DNA of 64,000 nt from Amyloporia xantha. Taxonomy: Eukaryota > Basidiomycota > Agaricomycetes > Polyporales > Adustoporiaceae. The notes below the pieces were generated by a model. It ran no database searches. It saw nothing but the letters and a program-made list of their open reading frames with translations, and was not told where the DNA came from. Shown piece after piece: positions 36,150-49,139 of this stretch. Every line of letters begins with the position of its first letter. The stretch's first letter is position 1. The position numbers and the translations under genes are program-made. Location of the stretch: assembly GCA_036971615.1 (NCBI GenBank), contig JAYKKR010000002.1, positions 2,914,001-2,978,000 on the forward strand, written 5' to 3'.

Positions 36150-38385
36150 ATTGGTGCGCGAGCCGATAATAGTGTAAATCCGTTCGGTGGAGGTCGACTA
36201 CTACAAGAGAATGGTTTGCCACATTTTGTGTCATGTACGGAGACATTTATATGAGACAGAGTACTTACGCCGACCACACGAGAGACGCCTGGCGTCTTCC
36301 AGCAGTTAGCAATGTGTATCAAAGATTAGCGTGCTTGAGGCGGCACGTTTTAGGAGGACAATGAAAGGCCAAACGATGGTAGACGTTGGTCGTCGACACC
36401 TCAAGGGAGGAGGGAGGAGAGAGGAGACATGATTTCTCGCGCCTTTTTGAAGGCGGACGGGCGTTGCGCCAAAGCGACCAAAATTGGGCCTGGCGATCGC
36501 AACGGGTGGCGGCCATTGGGAACGACGTTCCGAAGCGGCAAAGACGCGAAACGTGTTTCGATGAGCAAAGCCGTTGTTTTTTGCATATAACTGCATCGAG
36601 ATTGGGTCAAAAAGAGACATGTTCTCGGCACACGTCCCCCGTCCGATTAGCCTCAACTTCTCGGATCCCGCCCGAATGCCTGCCCTGAACCACTTTCCCA
36701 CTCGCCCGCCCTTCGGTCTTCCCATATCCGGCAGACTTTCAGGCAAAAAACACGTCCGGGACTGATCAACTTCGGTCATACAAAGCCGGACACTTCTGAA
36801 AACATTTATGTTGTGTGTGCGAAACGGCGTGCTTCTTCCCCCGCGTTCTCTTCGAATTCTCTCCTGCCTATGGCACACGCTGTATGCTATTCAGCCTGAG
36901 CTCTTCACGGTTTAACATACTGGCTAAGGCTGTTGGCTCTCCAACGTCAGCGTATCAAGTATTTTATATAATCATATTCAATCTGAATTCCAGGGCGCCC
37001 ATCTGGGCGGCGTTACATAAGAAGCCCTTGTTCGCTCCTAGCAACCGATTGCCAGAATTTGTCACCGAATGCAAGGTTACTGCCGGGAACAACGCGACTG
37101 TCTAAGTGTCTTGGAATTAGAACCACAGTTCAAATCGCGGACTCAAGGGACTGCCGCGGCGCGCTCGAGGTCGTCGGGATGACGGCGATGACCATTTCTA
37201 CTGCGGGAACTCGAGTAAACAGACGGCTATGTGTTTAGGAAATTGACGTTGTTCTACAGCTCTCCACAAATTCGGCCAGCGGCATTGGTGTACCTTCAGG
37301 TTCATTTGTTTTTGTTATGCGAGACACTTGGCAACCCGGTCAATTCGCAGCAGCCTCGGCTATATGCTGACGCTACGTCATGACATGCATGCAGCGAGAC
37401 CGCTCAAGTCTCGAGCGCTGTTACTCCTGCACCGCTCCCGGGCTCAAATCAGGTCGGTCGCGAGCTGTCAGAGAAAAGATTCCACAGAACGCGGGGTCTC
37501 TCCCAGGAAGCTCCTCGCAACGAGACGCCTGTGCACAGAAGTGCGGAAGACCTGATTTTTATATAATAATTATTCTGGCAGGAAGATGCTTATAGCCACC
37601 ATAGAAGGGTATCATCTTGAGGACTGTGAAGGCGTGCCGTCAACGTCAGCCGAGACGGCACCATAGGCACTAGGTCCGTGGTCATGACAGCTGGACACGA
37701 AAAATCCAAGGAACCAGCACCGCGCCACCGCCCGACATCCAGAATCTGTGGAGTAAATGTGACGATTGGAGGCACAGGAAAATCGTAAGACATGCAACGC
37801 TTGTGGTCGTCGTATTCTTTCGGAGTCTGTCGACCAACTAATGCGACTTGTTTCCCCTCTTGAGTACGATGTGTCACAGTGGCGAGGAACTTCCATGTCT
37901 TTAGGGAGGCGAATATCACAGATGTAAGGCAAGAGCAGCATAATAGAGCTCTGTGTGAAAATTTACACCTCGCTTCACCTTCAACTATCCCGAGCATGGA
38001 GGCAACCTCGTTACCGAACTCTGTAGATGTTACATAACATTCAGCGACGTCCATCACCTCTGTCAGATTAGCCAGCCGTTTCAAAAGATGCTGTCGTGTA
38101 TAAGTTCGACAAAACTCCAGTGGTTGTGTGTGTTTGATTATAAGTGAGCTTGGTGTCCCCGACGCGACTAGGAAGCAGAGGCAATGTAAGTTGACCGATC
38201 AAGTCTTCGCTGTATTGGGAATCTCGATTTTATGTTAGCGCCCGACGATCATCATTATCCGAGATCACGTGGTGCACCGGAGTCATTTGCGCTACAATTA
38301 CAGTCCACCCATCTCTCAACTCTGACCGCATAGAAGGACCTGCTCCAGATACCAGAGCGACTGCTTTTCACATTTACAGTCCAAT
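36150..38385. other. Sparse 2.2 kb, one doubtful ORF
   Basis: No firmly supported gene. The best candidate is a minus-strand frame at 37590-38084 (165 codons) containing TPKEYDDHKRCMSYDFPVPP. It has a plausible start but no family I recognise, and might be one exon of an orphan gene. Another minus-strand frame at 36306-36878 is Arg/Pro-rich and looks spurious. The last 200 bp before 38386 should contain the GCN3 promoter. Confidence 0.35.
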
Positions 38386-39828
38386 ATGTTGTCAGATATA
38401 GAGACAGAAAACCAATTCGACATTTACGCCACTTTCCAGCGTATCCTTCAGGATAACCAAGTACGCAGATTCCCTTGATCCACTCGTAATCTATGTCTCA
38501 GTAAACATATGGCTCTAAGATCTCGCCTCCTCTTGCTGCGATCCTATCCCTAACAGAGTCGATAATGAAATCTAACGGTAAGCAACCATGCGATGGGAAC
38601 CTCACGATGATGCTGAAAGTTCCCCTCCTCAAGCGGGCACTATGTTTGAGCTTGTCCAAGCCCTCAACGATGATGCAGAGGTCCTGAAAAAGAAAACACC
38701 CAATCCGATCGGCCTCAATGCGGGTTGTGAACTCTTCATTGCATTCGTCACACTTTTCCCCCATGAAGCAGATGTAAGTCAATCGGTTCCGGGCCGTGCA
38801 CATCGAGCACTAACGGTTTGCATGCGTTTCATCCTCTAGAGCTTTGCGGAGCTCAAGACTGAGCTGGTGCAGCAGGGTCAAAAATATGCCGCAGAAGCCA
38901 TCTCTTTTCGGGATAAAATCGCTGAGCTTACCCTCGGCTTTATTAAAGACGATTCTGTGGTACGCAGCAGCACAACGCATGGTCACGATAAGCGTTGAAC
39001 CATTCACGTCAGATCCTCACTCACTCATATTCACGTGTTGTTATGAGCGCCCTGCTCCATGCTCATAGGACAAAGCGGATATCCGTATATGTTACAGAGG
39101 CAAGGCCTCGTGGCTTAGGGTGCTTTTTTACGCGAACTCCTCTACCGCGATGGAACTGACGTGCCCGTATCAGATTGAAAACATATGAGGCATTGACCGC
39201 CGCCGGAATTCCTTGCACTGTTGTCCTAGATTCCGCAGTTGCCTACGTGATGGACCGTGTGGACTTCGTGCTCGTAGGATCAGAGGCAGTCGTTGAGAGC
39301 GGTGGTTTGATCAATGCTGTCGGAAGCAATCAGATCGCAATCATTGCGAAAGCTGCAAGTAAACCGTTCTATGCACTAGCTGAAAGGTGATTAATTGAAC
39401 AGCGTATTACTGGAACGGTGGTATTGACACATTCTCTGTAGCTACAAATTCCACCGACTTTTCCCCCTATCACAGTACGATCTTCCGACTCATAATCCCA
39501 CTATCCTTTCATTCCCGTCATTACCACTACCAAATCCAGAGACCGTCTCTACCGGAAAGAATCTGGCTAGTTCGCCGTCCACCACCCGTGGAACTCCGAC
39601 AGCCGCTAAAGCTATGTCGTCTACGGAAATGAAGATGGATTCGGAACAAATTGCACGGAACCCAAGCGTAGATTATACCAGGTGCGACAGCTGCCTCTTT
39701 CGTACTCTGATCCTTACTTACTAAATGGGCCAAACAGACCTGATCTCATTTCCTTAGTTTTCTCTGACGTGGGTATATTGACCCCGGAGGGCGTGAGTCA
39801 GTATCTCGTCGGTATGTTCGCCGGATAA
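38386..39828 (+). CDS. GCN3: Translation initiation factor eIF2B subunit alpha
   Basis: Regulatory alpha subunit of eIF2B, the guanine-nucleotide exchange factor for eIF2; it senses phosphorylated eIF2 in the integrated stress response. Start at 38386 ([18 protein letters not shown]). Exons are joined by short introns, including one after residue 25 and one at about 38959-39010. Family motifs in order: an N-terminal helical domain ([15 protein letters not shown]), [48 protein letters not shown], a Rossmann-like stretch [77 protein letters not shown], and a C-terminus on the usual TPEGVSQYL pattern. A Ser/Thr-rich insert at about 39540-39650 is extra relative to yeast Gcn3. Confidence 0.92.
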
Positions 39829-42800
39829 TATGTACGTACCTTTCGATACTATTCTGGCGCGAGATCTCGAGGCACGATAGAGTTCCAGGCGATAACCTTC
39901 TTCTTCATCCAATCAGGCATACCGAGTCCGACCTCATACTTTCTCCGGCCACGTGGATCATCTCGACCTCCGGGCAGGTTCCAAGCCGTGCTCGACGAAT
40001 GACAGTGCACTCATCAAGGTCTGTGCTGACAGGTGGACCTCCTATTACTACACGTCCCGCGTGCGCTCAGCCTGCACGATGCGCGTCACATGTTCCTACG
40101 TGCTGACATTCGTTCCCCTGACTTCGGATATGGTATCGATAAATATCTCGATCTGGTTATATCCGAAGATGTGCGTTCCTGTCGTTGAATGGATTACCGT
40201 GAGCTTCATATACTGCCTCGTCGTCATGTTAATTTGGTTCGTCAATACATTTTCGTCGTCATCGGCCCACTGGAGTCATTGAAATAGCATGAAGATCCCG
40301 GAGGTGGCCAATCGCGCTGAGTGAAAATATTTGTATTGCGTGAAACCAGATCGACTAAGATCCGACGAGTCAATCAGCCTAGAGGAAGAACAGATACGAT
40401 CGGATACCTTTACTGTGAGTATTCATCCTATCATGCATTTGAAACTCCTCGCCATACCGGGCCTGTGTCCCAACCACTCCTGTCCGCGTCAGTGCGCGTG
40501 CCGGATATCCGTCGTAATTTAACGTTTTAGCTTTAGCGTGCCGAAGCACACTACGTTTCACTTTGGGAGTGTTTATCCAAGCTGAGCGCACAGTCGCCAC
40601 GTCCGATCAGCCTGTTTATGATTGAACCCGAATCCGTTTGTGTGGACACAACAGATCCTCGTGTCGTGCACCCGACTCCGCCACGACCATCTTGATACTG
40701 GAAAGACGCCTCTTGCGCACAACGGTCCGATTCATTGATGTTATCGAGGTTTATGGCGGAAGTCACTTAGAGCCTGACGAGGATGTTTTCGACAAAAGTG
40801 CCGGATCTATTCCAGCGCTGCTCTCCGGACTATAAATTGTGAATGTCTCATCCTCCTTTAGCTGCAACTCACAGCATCGTTTCCCTTCATCGAGTCCACC
40901 GCTATGTGCCATTACAGACGGTGAGCAGCATCGCTGGCGTACCACCGGGCCATTTCCTCACTCTTCCCGTAGTGTTCGCAACCACTACAAGGGCTGTGGG
41001 CATTATATTGACTTGGTAAATGCGTTTTCTTCGTTGGTGCTCCACATACGTATTGATCGTGGGACCAACAGCCCGACGAAGAGGTATGACGATTGTTTCG
41101 AGGATTCCGGGACATACTACTCACTGGCGCTTAGATCAAATGCGACGATCGTCTCTGCAAGTTCAGCCCGGCTCATCCCCCTGATTGCGTTCCTCCGGAG
41201 TGCACTGGGAAGTGCTGGCAGTAGTGCGTCTCTCCCTTTCCGGAAAGCTTCTTGCGCTTGACGTGCCTTCTTTCGGTCTCCGATTTCTTCAGTCACCAGT
41301 TTCCGCAACAGTACAGTCAGTGTCACTTTGGTACCTTTCTAGACGAGGCAATCTCACATATCGCTCGCGTCCAGCCCCCGTCATAGATAGCCGTTGCCCT
41401 GTCTGCATCCAGGCCGGCTTGGGCCGTTAGATGTGTTCCCTTGTCCCTTTGTAATTCTGCATTCCCAAATCGCTTTGCTTCGACCTCGCTCTCGACGATA
41501 GTGTACTTCTGTACTATTCTCTTGCGTAATCAGTTCGGATCTATAGACATCTAGCAGAGAAATATATTCATACTCATGACAAATCGGGTTATGTGATGAA
41601 CCTTGATGAGGAACATCGGTCCTTTACAAAATCCTCGACCTTTAGTTCGCGTGGACGGCGAGAAGTCTCCAAACGAGGCGTGAGGAACTCACCCGTTTAA
41701 TTAAGCATCGGATTGGACAGGTCATGTCCACTATCAGCCGTCGTAATCCAACCATAGCAGAAGATCCGACCGTCGCAAGGACCAGCCAAAGCGGAAGGGC
41801 AGCATTCACATCGGCAGTAATGACAAGCACGCAAGGGCCAACAGGTGAGGCAGACATGGCGGTGGGTAGATTCGGAAATCCATTGCTCGTCAAAGGAGAG
41901 AACGTTGCGGGACGATAAGGAATGCAAGATTTGGGAAAGATGGAGGAAACCGTAGAAGGCAAGCATGACCCCGATAAGACAAGCGGAAAGAAATTTGTGG
42001 AATTCATGGGAAGTCTTTCACCGATTTGCCAGGGATCTGTCTTTGGAACTCTCAGGCTGCGAGCTGACGAAGCCACCGCATGTGATAGGACTATGAGCTA
42101 GCCCTGCTCGCTGGAGTTCTAGGGATCACGAGCGTCAAGACAAGAGCCCGAGGCGCTGAAGATGCTGGCATACGTGAGCCACACAAAGACAGCCAAGGAT
42201 CGTCCCATTCATACAGCTGGAACTTGGCGGCACCGCGGTTATCGCGCGACCACAACATGAACGCGTAATGATGTGCCTCGTCTTTGAGAGGACAAGGTTG
42301 GGAGCATTTTCATCCGCGAAGCTTGATATGGCCATTTCGATGAGCGGGAGGTGAATATTGTGAGTTGCGAACGTCGCTGAATGCATCCGAAGCTCCGTCA
42401 GATGACATATAAGATAACGAGCGGTCAGACTTCTTGCGGCACGAAGGACGGTATCAGGAGCCCGCATGCCATATGAGATTTGCTGCGCTCATCAGATGAC
42501 AATATACATGTGAAAGCAGGGAGAGAGAAGGAACCAACTGAAACGCGCTGCACCGTCATGGTCGAGTGGCTGTCCTCGCTGCTCCAGAAGGGGTGTCGAG
42601 AAGACTAGCAATCGAGGGAAGAAAGGTGGTACCGCCATTCACGCTGGCGAAACGATCCGCAAGGCTAGCGCGGAGTTGCGCTGATAAAAGCACGGCCTGG
42701 AGGCAGGACGATTGCGAGCCAATTAGAGAGTCCACGAGTGATATACTGGGCTACTGCACATGCGTGGAGCCTGGAGATAATTTCAGCACGGATCAGAGTG

Positions 42801-43127
42801 TGGTAGGATGAAGGACTATGCGGGCAGTGCGACCGACGACGGCGGGATGAAGAGAAATATAACGAGTATTAAAATAAAAGTAGGGGATCTGCGAATTCAG
42901 GGAGACAGATACAGTATGATTATGTCGGGAGAGGGGACGAGCACGGGACGGATGGACCATTGACGCCTCGATCAGTCGGAAGCTCGATTTAGGTGAAGGA
43001 ACGTTTAGCGACGGCTCGTACCTTGTTCGACTCGTCCTTACGTATTCTTGACGATCGCGGTAATTCTCCCACAGTTCTCCCGCTCGACCACTCCCTTCAC
43101 GTGAATCCCCCTCCAAACCTCCCCATC
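39829..43127. other. 3.3 kb without a firm gene; coding-like minus-strand pieces
   Basis: No gene model could be closed here. Minus-strand stretches that look translated include 42745-42560 (SISLVDSLIGSQSSCLQAVL, then a Leu/Ala-rich run), 42467-42280 (LICHLTELRMHSATFATHNI), about 42280-42180 (HHYAFMLWSRDN, then FQLYEWDDPW), 42030-41700 (a hydrophobic stretch with ALPLWLVLATVGSSAMVGL), about 41520-41345 (VQKYTIVESEVEAKRFGNAE) and 41290-41117 (ARQAQEAFRKGRDALLPALP, ending at a stop). They could be exons of one orphan membrane-linked gene running 42960 to 41117, but I could not find consistent splice phases. 39829-41100 shows nothing. Confidence 0.3.
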
Positions 43128-44300
43128 ATGGACCCCGTCCTCGACTACTGGAACATCGGCGGCTGGCAGTCTCGCCATCCATCTCATACACCACAAAATG
43201 CCTCGTCTCATTCAGACATATACACCCAATCCCCCCTCGCCAATGCAAGCCCTGTCTCTTCATCTCCTGTCTGTCATCCTTCATCCTCACACCCACACCA
43301 CAGAACCAGCGTGTAGCGCTCAGCAGTGCAACGCCTTTCACTCCGATTTACGTCAAAGATCTGGTCACAAAATCGGCAGATCCTGCGCAGACCTACGCAA
43401 GTCGTGTTCAGGGACGTCAGCTTCTCCTCGAGAATCCTGCTCGTCCTAGCAAGGCTAGCAAGGAAAGAACAGAAAAGAAAGCGAAACGACTCGCCGATAA
43501 AGCTAAACGCGCGGGCGCCTTCACCTCGCGGACGGCTCAGAAAAGGGGACTCTGGCGACTTCGCCCGGAGGAGACAAAGTACGACGTCTCTGCCCGGAGA
43601 TTACATCCGGAGCTTACCACATATGACAGGTTTCAACGGTTCCTGCCCTTGCACTTACTGTGGATGGGTTATATGTCCGAACTTCTCGCACTTTCCCCGC
43701 CGCCCTCCCGCTCTATCACCCAAGCTCCCTCTGATGCGGCCCCCAATGCCGCAACAATGCACGCCAGGCTCGTTAAGGCAGATTTCCATGGGTCTCTCAT
43801 AACCGGTTCGTAGAACCGCTTACCTCGGAGGGCAGCATAGTTACGGATCTTAAACCTCGCAATCAACTGCAGTGCGACAGAGCAAGAACCCATGTCTCGT
43901 AGGTCTCTCGGGCATTGTTGTCCACGAGACAGAAAACGCGTTCAAAATTGTCACCAGGAAAGATCAGCAGAAGTGTCCGTGACCTTATCTCACGTCGTCG
44001 TGTCGTTCTTCATCTGACTGCGGTTCATTAGTGATCCCGAAGCAGAACTCCATCTTCATGTTCGGCGTTCCGCTCTACTCTACTGGCAAGTCCGCCGCGT
44101 TGCCATCATCGTTGTCGACAATACTCACCGGTATGACACCAGCTGTCGCAGAAGACCGCCCGCCTGCTTCTCCGGAGGAAATCCAGACGGTCCTTGACTT
44201 GCCGCATATAGAATTCGAACTCTACGGGAATCAGTTCTGCTTCCGGGCGGCTGAGCGCGCGGGCCGGAAGTTCAAGCATAAGGAAACCATCGAACTTTGA
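43128..44300 (+). CDS. POP4: RNase P/MRP subunit Pop4 (Rpp29)
   Basis: Protein subunit shared by RNase P (tRNA 5' maturation) and RNase MRP (rRNA processing). Exons 43128-43253, 43304-43805, 43873-43974 and 44032-44300 give 332 residues with consistent phases. A basic Lys/Arg-rich N-terminal half (ERTEKKAKRLADKAKRAGAF) precedes the conserved LHLLWMGYMSELLAL helix. The Sm-like barrel then reads HARLVKADFHGSLITV, KNPCLVGLSGIVVHETENAF and PKQNSIFMFGVPLY, ending FELYGNQFCFRAAERAGRKF. The last intron uses GTCCGT as its 5' site, the least certain junction. Tail-to-tail with the cyclin gene. Confidence 0.9.
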
Positions 44301-44682
44301 GGAAGCGTATGTTGACTTGTTTATCCATGTCCTGTGGGCCCTGGGGCCCATAAAATCATCTAGCTTTCTTGTCTCGCGTCTGCTAATCGCTGCGGCGTCT
44401 GTACTACAGAACACGACTTGTTCCGGTCCGGACGGTATATGTACGCTACGTCTGGTCTTCTTTAATTCCATCACCTACTTGGGATGATATTTGGTGTTCG
44501 AAGTCATTCCGTGCGCCCGTTTTCGGGTGATCCGGAGTGTCTGACAGAAATCCCTGGCTTCTGATTGCAGACGCGCTGTGGACGTACATCAATTCGACGT
44601 GCCCGCAGTGTACAGTAAGCTATATTCCGCCGAAGACTCTGGATCTACAGATACAAAAGATAAGTTCGAAATCGTGCTATGA

Positions 44683-46195
44683 TTCAAAGAGAATGTTCTG
44701 CTGTGGAAGCATCCGGCGCTTGTGGCGAGCTCTTCACTGGTTTCCATCCTCTCGACGTCGGCTTCCCAGGCGTGTTCCCACCGTGAGAGGAATTGGGGGT
44801 CTGAGCTGTATCGCTGCGAGATGTGGATGGCTGCGCTGAGTGGGGGTTATTGGGTGGAGTGAACGGATTGTATAATCTCTTTCGGGGCGCCGATGTATTT
44901 GGGGGAGGGATCTAGTGTTGGTATGATCAAACACGCATATGTGGATCCGCAGTGCGCCAGACTTACGGACGCCACGGCCACAAGATGAGCACCGGAAGCC
45001 TGCAGGTCTTGCGAGGCGTAGAACTCCAAAATAATGTTCAAGGTCTCTGTACGATGCTCCGCGTGAGATCGAAGATACCTCGAGGTGATGGATAGCGACT
45101 AACCTGCAACTCCTGCCAAGTCAACCTCGTTGAAGTCAAGATACTCCACGGCAAATCGGGAAGCTTCAGGCGATATGACTTTGTGGGATGGCGGCGTGGG
45201 AAGCGATGCGGAAGGTGCAGGAGACGCTATCCGCACGTCTAGTGACGGTGACTGAGGCCCTTCGATGACATGCTGAGCGAGAATATAGCACGCAGCAGCG
45301 ATGATACGCGGAGGGAACAGTAAACATAGCGGTGTCCTTGCTCTACAAGGCTGTTACCCGCCGCTCGGAATGAAGAACAGTTGCAACGGCTCACGTATCG
45401 TTGGCGAATGACCAAGCACATTCCATGAATTGTTCAGATTCTTGCCTCGCGGTGAATAGATCTACAAGCTCAGCATGGGGGCTATCGACCACGAAATCGA
45501 AGCATATTGCTTCAAGTAAGACCTCTTCAGTTAACAATATCGCAGATTGATATGTCTCTAGCTCCTGCCATACGTATGTGTCATCTGTTGGTGCCCCCGG
45601 TATCAGTTCACCTACCTTGTTGTCATCGGATATTTTATCGATGTCCATTCTAGTCACCTTCGAGTAGAATACTTTTGCGACGTCTCGCAATTTTCTGCCA
45701 CATTCTTCGGTCTTAGTTGCAAGGAAAATGCAGGACGCGGCAACATCCTGATAGTTACACGAACATTGATAACGAACAAAACGACTAGGGCTAACCATCT
45801 CACTTGTCTATGATAGTCTTCCATGGAATATCGCATGTAAAATCTATGAAACCATGTGGCCGCCGTGTACATGGCGGAGATAGGCCTGCCAAAAATATGA
45901 ATCCCAATCTTGATGAACACCGGGAAAGATCACTTTTATGAGGGCATACGCACAGTTGTAGAGATACGCCCAACCGGAACAGAAACTCAATTCCCCGAGC
46001 TCTGTCATACAGCTCCCTGTCCTGAGAAATGGAGGAGGTTGTGTAGCTTGGAGTCCATTGGAGTGCCGAGACGGGAAATATCCATTGAGAGGCGGATGTC
46101 GATGCGTAATTAGATGCACCCATTGTAGACGAGTTTCGAAGGCCTGAGAGGGAGACTAGAATGGTATACCTTGACGGAACTGAGGTAGTGGCCAT
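44683..46195 (-). CDS. Cyclin K/T-like regulatory subunit (transcriptional CDK partner)
   Basis: Cyclin of the K/T/L group (yeast Ctk2, fission-yeast Pch1), expected to pair with a Cdk9/Cdk12-type kinase that phosphorylates the RNA polymerase II tail. The first cyclin box reads SQWIFPVSALQWTPS, RGIEFLFRLGVSL, TAATWFHRFYMRYSMEDYHR and VAASCIFLATKTEECGRKL. The second follows with LLTEEVLLEAICFDFVVDSP, ECAWSFANDT and, after introns, PPRIIAAACYILAQHV. The last exon after a GTAAGT intron is a Ser/Pro/Thr-rich tail ending at 44683 (stop TGA), with FTPPNNPHSAQPSTS. The first Met (46195) gives about 20 extra residues before the conserved part, and a Met at about 46123 is an alternative start. Which CDK it binds is not readable here. 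Confidence 0.85.
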
Positions 46196-47284
46196 TCCGA
46201 AGCGAGCTCCGACGCGTTAATAGTGCATTCTGTCACGTGCCTCTTGTGGTTCGGTCCACTCACACCGACATAAGCCTCCAATTCGAATTCGATTAACTTG
46301 AATTGGTCCTTCATTGGCGATATTCAATATTATGCTGCAGGTTCCCCGCGACCATATTTCAATACGATTTTAGCTCAAGATATCTGGTGCCATGAATGTG
46401 ACAGCGCGCTGTCGAAATACTAGTCAGTTTCTCTCCGCGTTGCAGTCAACGGTGAATATTTTATTGTCAACTCCGTCAGATAACCACTAGATGTTCCAGC
46501 TTGTGTACCGCCTTCTAGGCTACCAAATGGGATTGAATACCTGCATGTCTGGCTGAAATTTAACTCGCGGACCTTTGGCATCCGTATATTTCTACATGAT
46601 GTGACGGTCCTAAGCTCGGGGTTGTTCTACAACAACTTGTAACGGAATATCTACACCTGTAACAGGCTTCACGTAGGTATGTTATTCCTTCACGTCATAG
46701 CGCATCTTTGCTAGCAACAATTCACGTAGAGCTGGAGCACGTACCGCAGGAAACCTTTCCCTTGTAATTAGAATAACATCAAAGCCAGCAAAATTCTTAC
46801 AGGCTGCTGCATTGGGGCTAACGCAGTCATAGTGCGGTAAGATGTCGTAAATGAGACTTCATTCATCTGTGGCATCGGGCATCTTGCGTTACTCTGCTTT
46901 GATTGCCTCAAAAGCAACTTCTGCTGATTCCTTTCAAAAAGACCAATATTTACTTTGTCTTCCGTAAATGGACATCAAATTACCTCACCAGATGAGGGAA
47001 CGAGGGTAAAGGCAGTTTCATACCGATGCCTTTCTGCTATACTGTTTGAGTTGGACGATCAAATATGTCTGTGTACTTGATTCGCGTCCAAATGCAAGGT
47101 CTACGTCACTGCCACAAGTCACAGACATTCGGATTCAATGCGAGCTTATAAGTACTATACAAGCGGGGTTCTAGATATATCACATGCACTAGGTATACTA
47201 TATATTGTAAGGTCGACAGCGTGACTAAGGGTCAATCATGATGGTTCTGATACAAGAGTACGGTGAATGAGGACGGGATGCATA
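46196..47284. other. AT-richer intergenic stretch, nothing found
   Basis: About 1.1 kb with only short frames, no repeats, and no RNA gene that I could recognise. It includes the cyclin promoter on its left side. Confidence 0.5.
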
Positions 47285-49139
47285 CTACCACCAGGAGCCG
47301 GATCGATTCTCCCCAGGAATACTGGATAGCCAGTCACCTCGTTCGAGGTGCTGTTCGCTATAATCTCTGACAGTTGAACCAGACGACGCAGAGGAGGAGG
47401 AAAGTGTGGGGGATGGAGGTTGCGGTGGAGCACCGCGAAGGGTTGATTGCTGCCACGATCTGACTTGGTCGTATACTGGACGAGCAGTCCCTGGCAGCAG
47501 TCTCGGGAATCTTCTCGGTGGGGGTGGGGGTTCGTTACCGACAAGTACTCTGTAGACTGCTCTGTCGTCATCGCTCGTCGATTCCACATCTGTCACACGG
47601 GCTGGGAAGCATTGGCATTTCAGGACATACCCTCCTGGTCAGCGTTGATAACACTCACCCTCACTCCTTGCGTCCCACTCTGAGTCCGCCGAGTCCGGCG
47701 GAATTTCATGTCTAAGAGGTGTTGGGATCAGGGTCCTGATTTTCAAATCCATACTGTCAACAGGTTCTGGCACCTACGTGGAGAAGGCGAAATCGGTGAG
47801 AGCGTTGTTCATCGTGATGGAATCAGAGATAAAGTCAAAAGTGCTTTCCGGTCTTCAACACGCTCGGTAGGAAGAACGATGTCGCGCACGGTACACGGAA
47901 GTTCCACTGGGATGAACGGGGGTTCACCACTGACCTCGGGTATTCGCCAGCCATTTGGCTTGCCCATGGAGGAGCTTAGCCAATACACCAGACATTCTAG
48001 AATCGTAGGGCCTTTTTGATCGGCATACATGATGCTGGACACAAATCCAATTGTCCAACCTATGAATATCGGAATGAGCAAGAAATCCCACAACCATCAA
48101 GACAAATATGGACCTTTCGTGAAAGCACCGAAGACCCATCCCCAGTACGTGGTCAATATAAACCAAGAGGACCTCCTGCGGTAACATTCATCCCAAATCT
48201 TGCAGAGAGGTCAGTAAAACTAAGACACTATGCATGTCGGCAAATACCTTCGCCCAAAGTCTCTCTTTACTCGAGTAGTAAATGGGCTCCTTATTCCCCT
48301 TCTTTCCTGCGTGGGAGCTATGGGTAGAATAAGAAGAAGCACTGCGATGCATCTAGGGAGACGTACGTTATCACAGGAAACAAATAGCTCCAGATCTTTT
48401 GGTGAGAGTATCCACGGTGGCTGCACGAAAACCGTGCAACACGAGTCGGGGGATTCGTGTGTGAACGGGGTTGCTGTAGGGCTCCACGTTACGATGAAGA
48501 AGATACTCTGATCGATTTCCTCTCGATTTTCAAAGTCGAAGGTGTAGTCTAAAGACTCTGGAAAGACATGGTGTATGATACACTGTACCGTCTCCAGTGG
48601 AAAACCTGTCACCCAACGACACACTCTGGTAGATTATCGCCATTGAGTTAATCGTTCGATACACCACAATTGTGGGAAGACCTACTCTCGCACAGTCGCG
48701 GGTCTTCGAGGTGATGCGTTGCCTACCGTAAAATGAGGAAGGCAAGGTATGGTGATATTTTCTCCTAAATCTTCATCGCCCTGTGGAATTGGGATATTAT
48801 ATGCAGGGACGTGCTGGTCCAAAACTAGAGGTGGCTGTCGGTCCAAAACGACAGAGTGAACTGCCCGCACTCACATTCAACCACGGATGCAGCAAACATT
48901 GGATCTATCACGTTGTGCATAAAATCCAGTCTCCTATATCCTTCAGGGACTACTGAGAGAGTGTTCCGATGCGATTGATGGCCCGCTGGAGGCATCGGTG
49001 GAGCCCCAGGGCCGAGGGTCATAGGGGGCAATACCGCCTGAGAGATGTACCACCGAAGATTTGCCAGTGGAGAGCCGCTCAGAAGGGACTGAACCTTTCC
49101 AAGGATGCCAAATCTCATAGCTGGAAGCGAGAGAGCCAT
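47285..49139 (-). CDS. Multi-exon orphan membrane protein
   Basis: No family recognised, but the exons join with consistent phases. Start ATG at 49139 (MALSLPAMRFGILGKVQ); then PPLVLDQHVPAYNIPIPQGD; a long exon (48625-48380) with WVTGFPLETVQCIIHHVFPE and WILSPKDLELFVSCDN; a GTACGT intron; EPIYYSSKERLWAKVFADMH; IWDECYRRRSSWFILTTYWG; a small intron; then WTIGFVSSIMYADQKGP and LPCTVRDIVLPTERVEDRKA. The last exon (from about 47582) is Pro/Ser-rich with GNEPPPPPRRFPRLLPGTAR and stops at 47285. Hydrophobic stretches at WFILTTYWGWVFGAFTKG and WTIGFVSSIMYA suggest one or two membrane segments. About eight exons, roughly 450 residues. The absence of recognisable domains fits a lineage-specific basidiomycete protein. 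Confidence 0.58.

Noticed and set aside
41039..41261. Plus-strand open frame at 40839-41261
   Set aside because: It runs opposite to a stretch that looks better as minus-strand coding sequence, has no domain, and seems to be a shadow frame.
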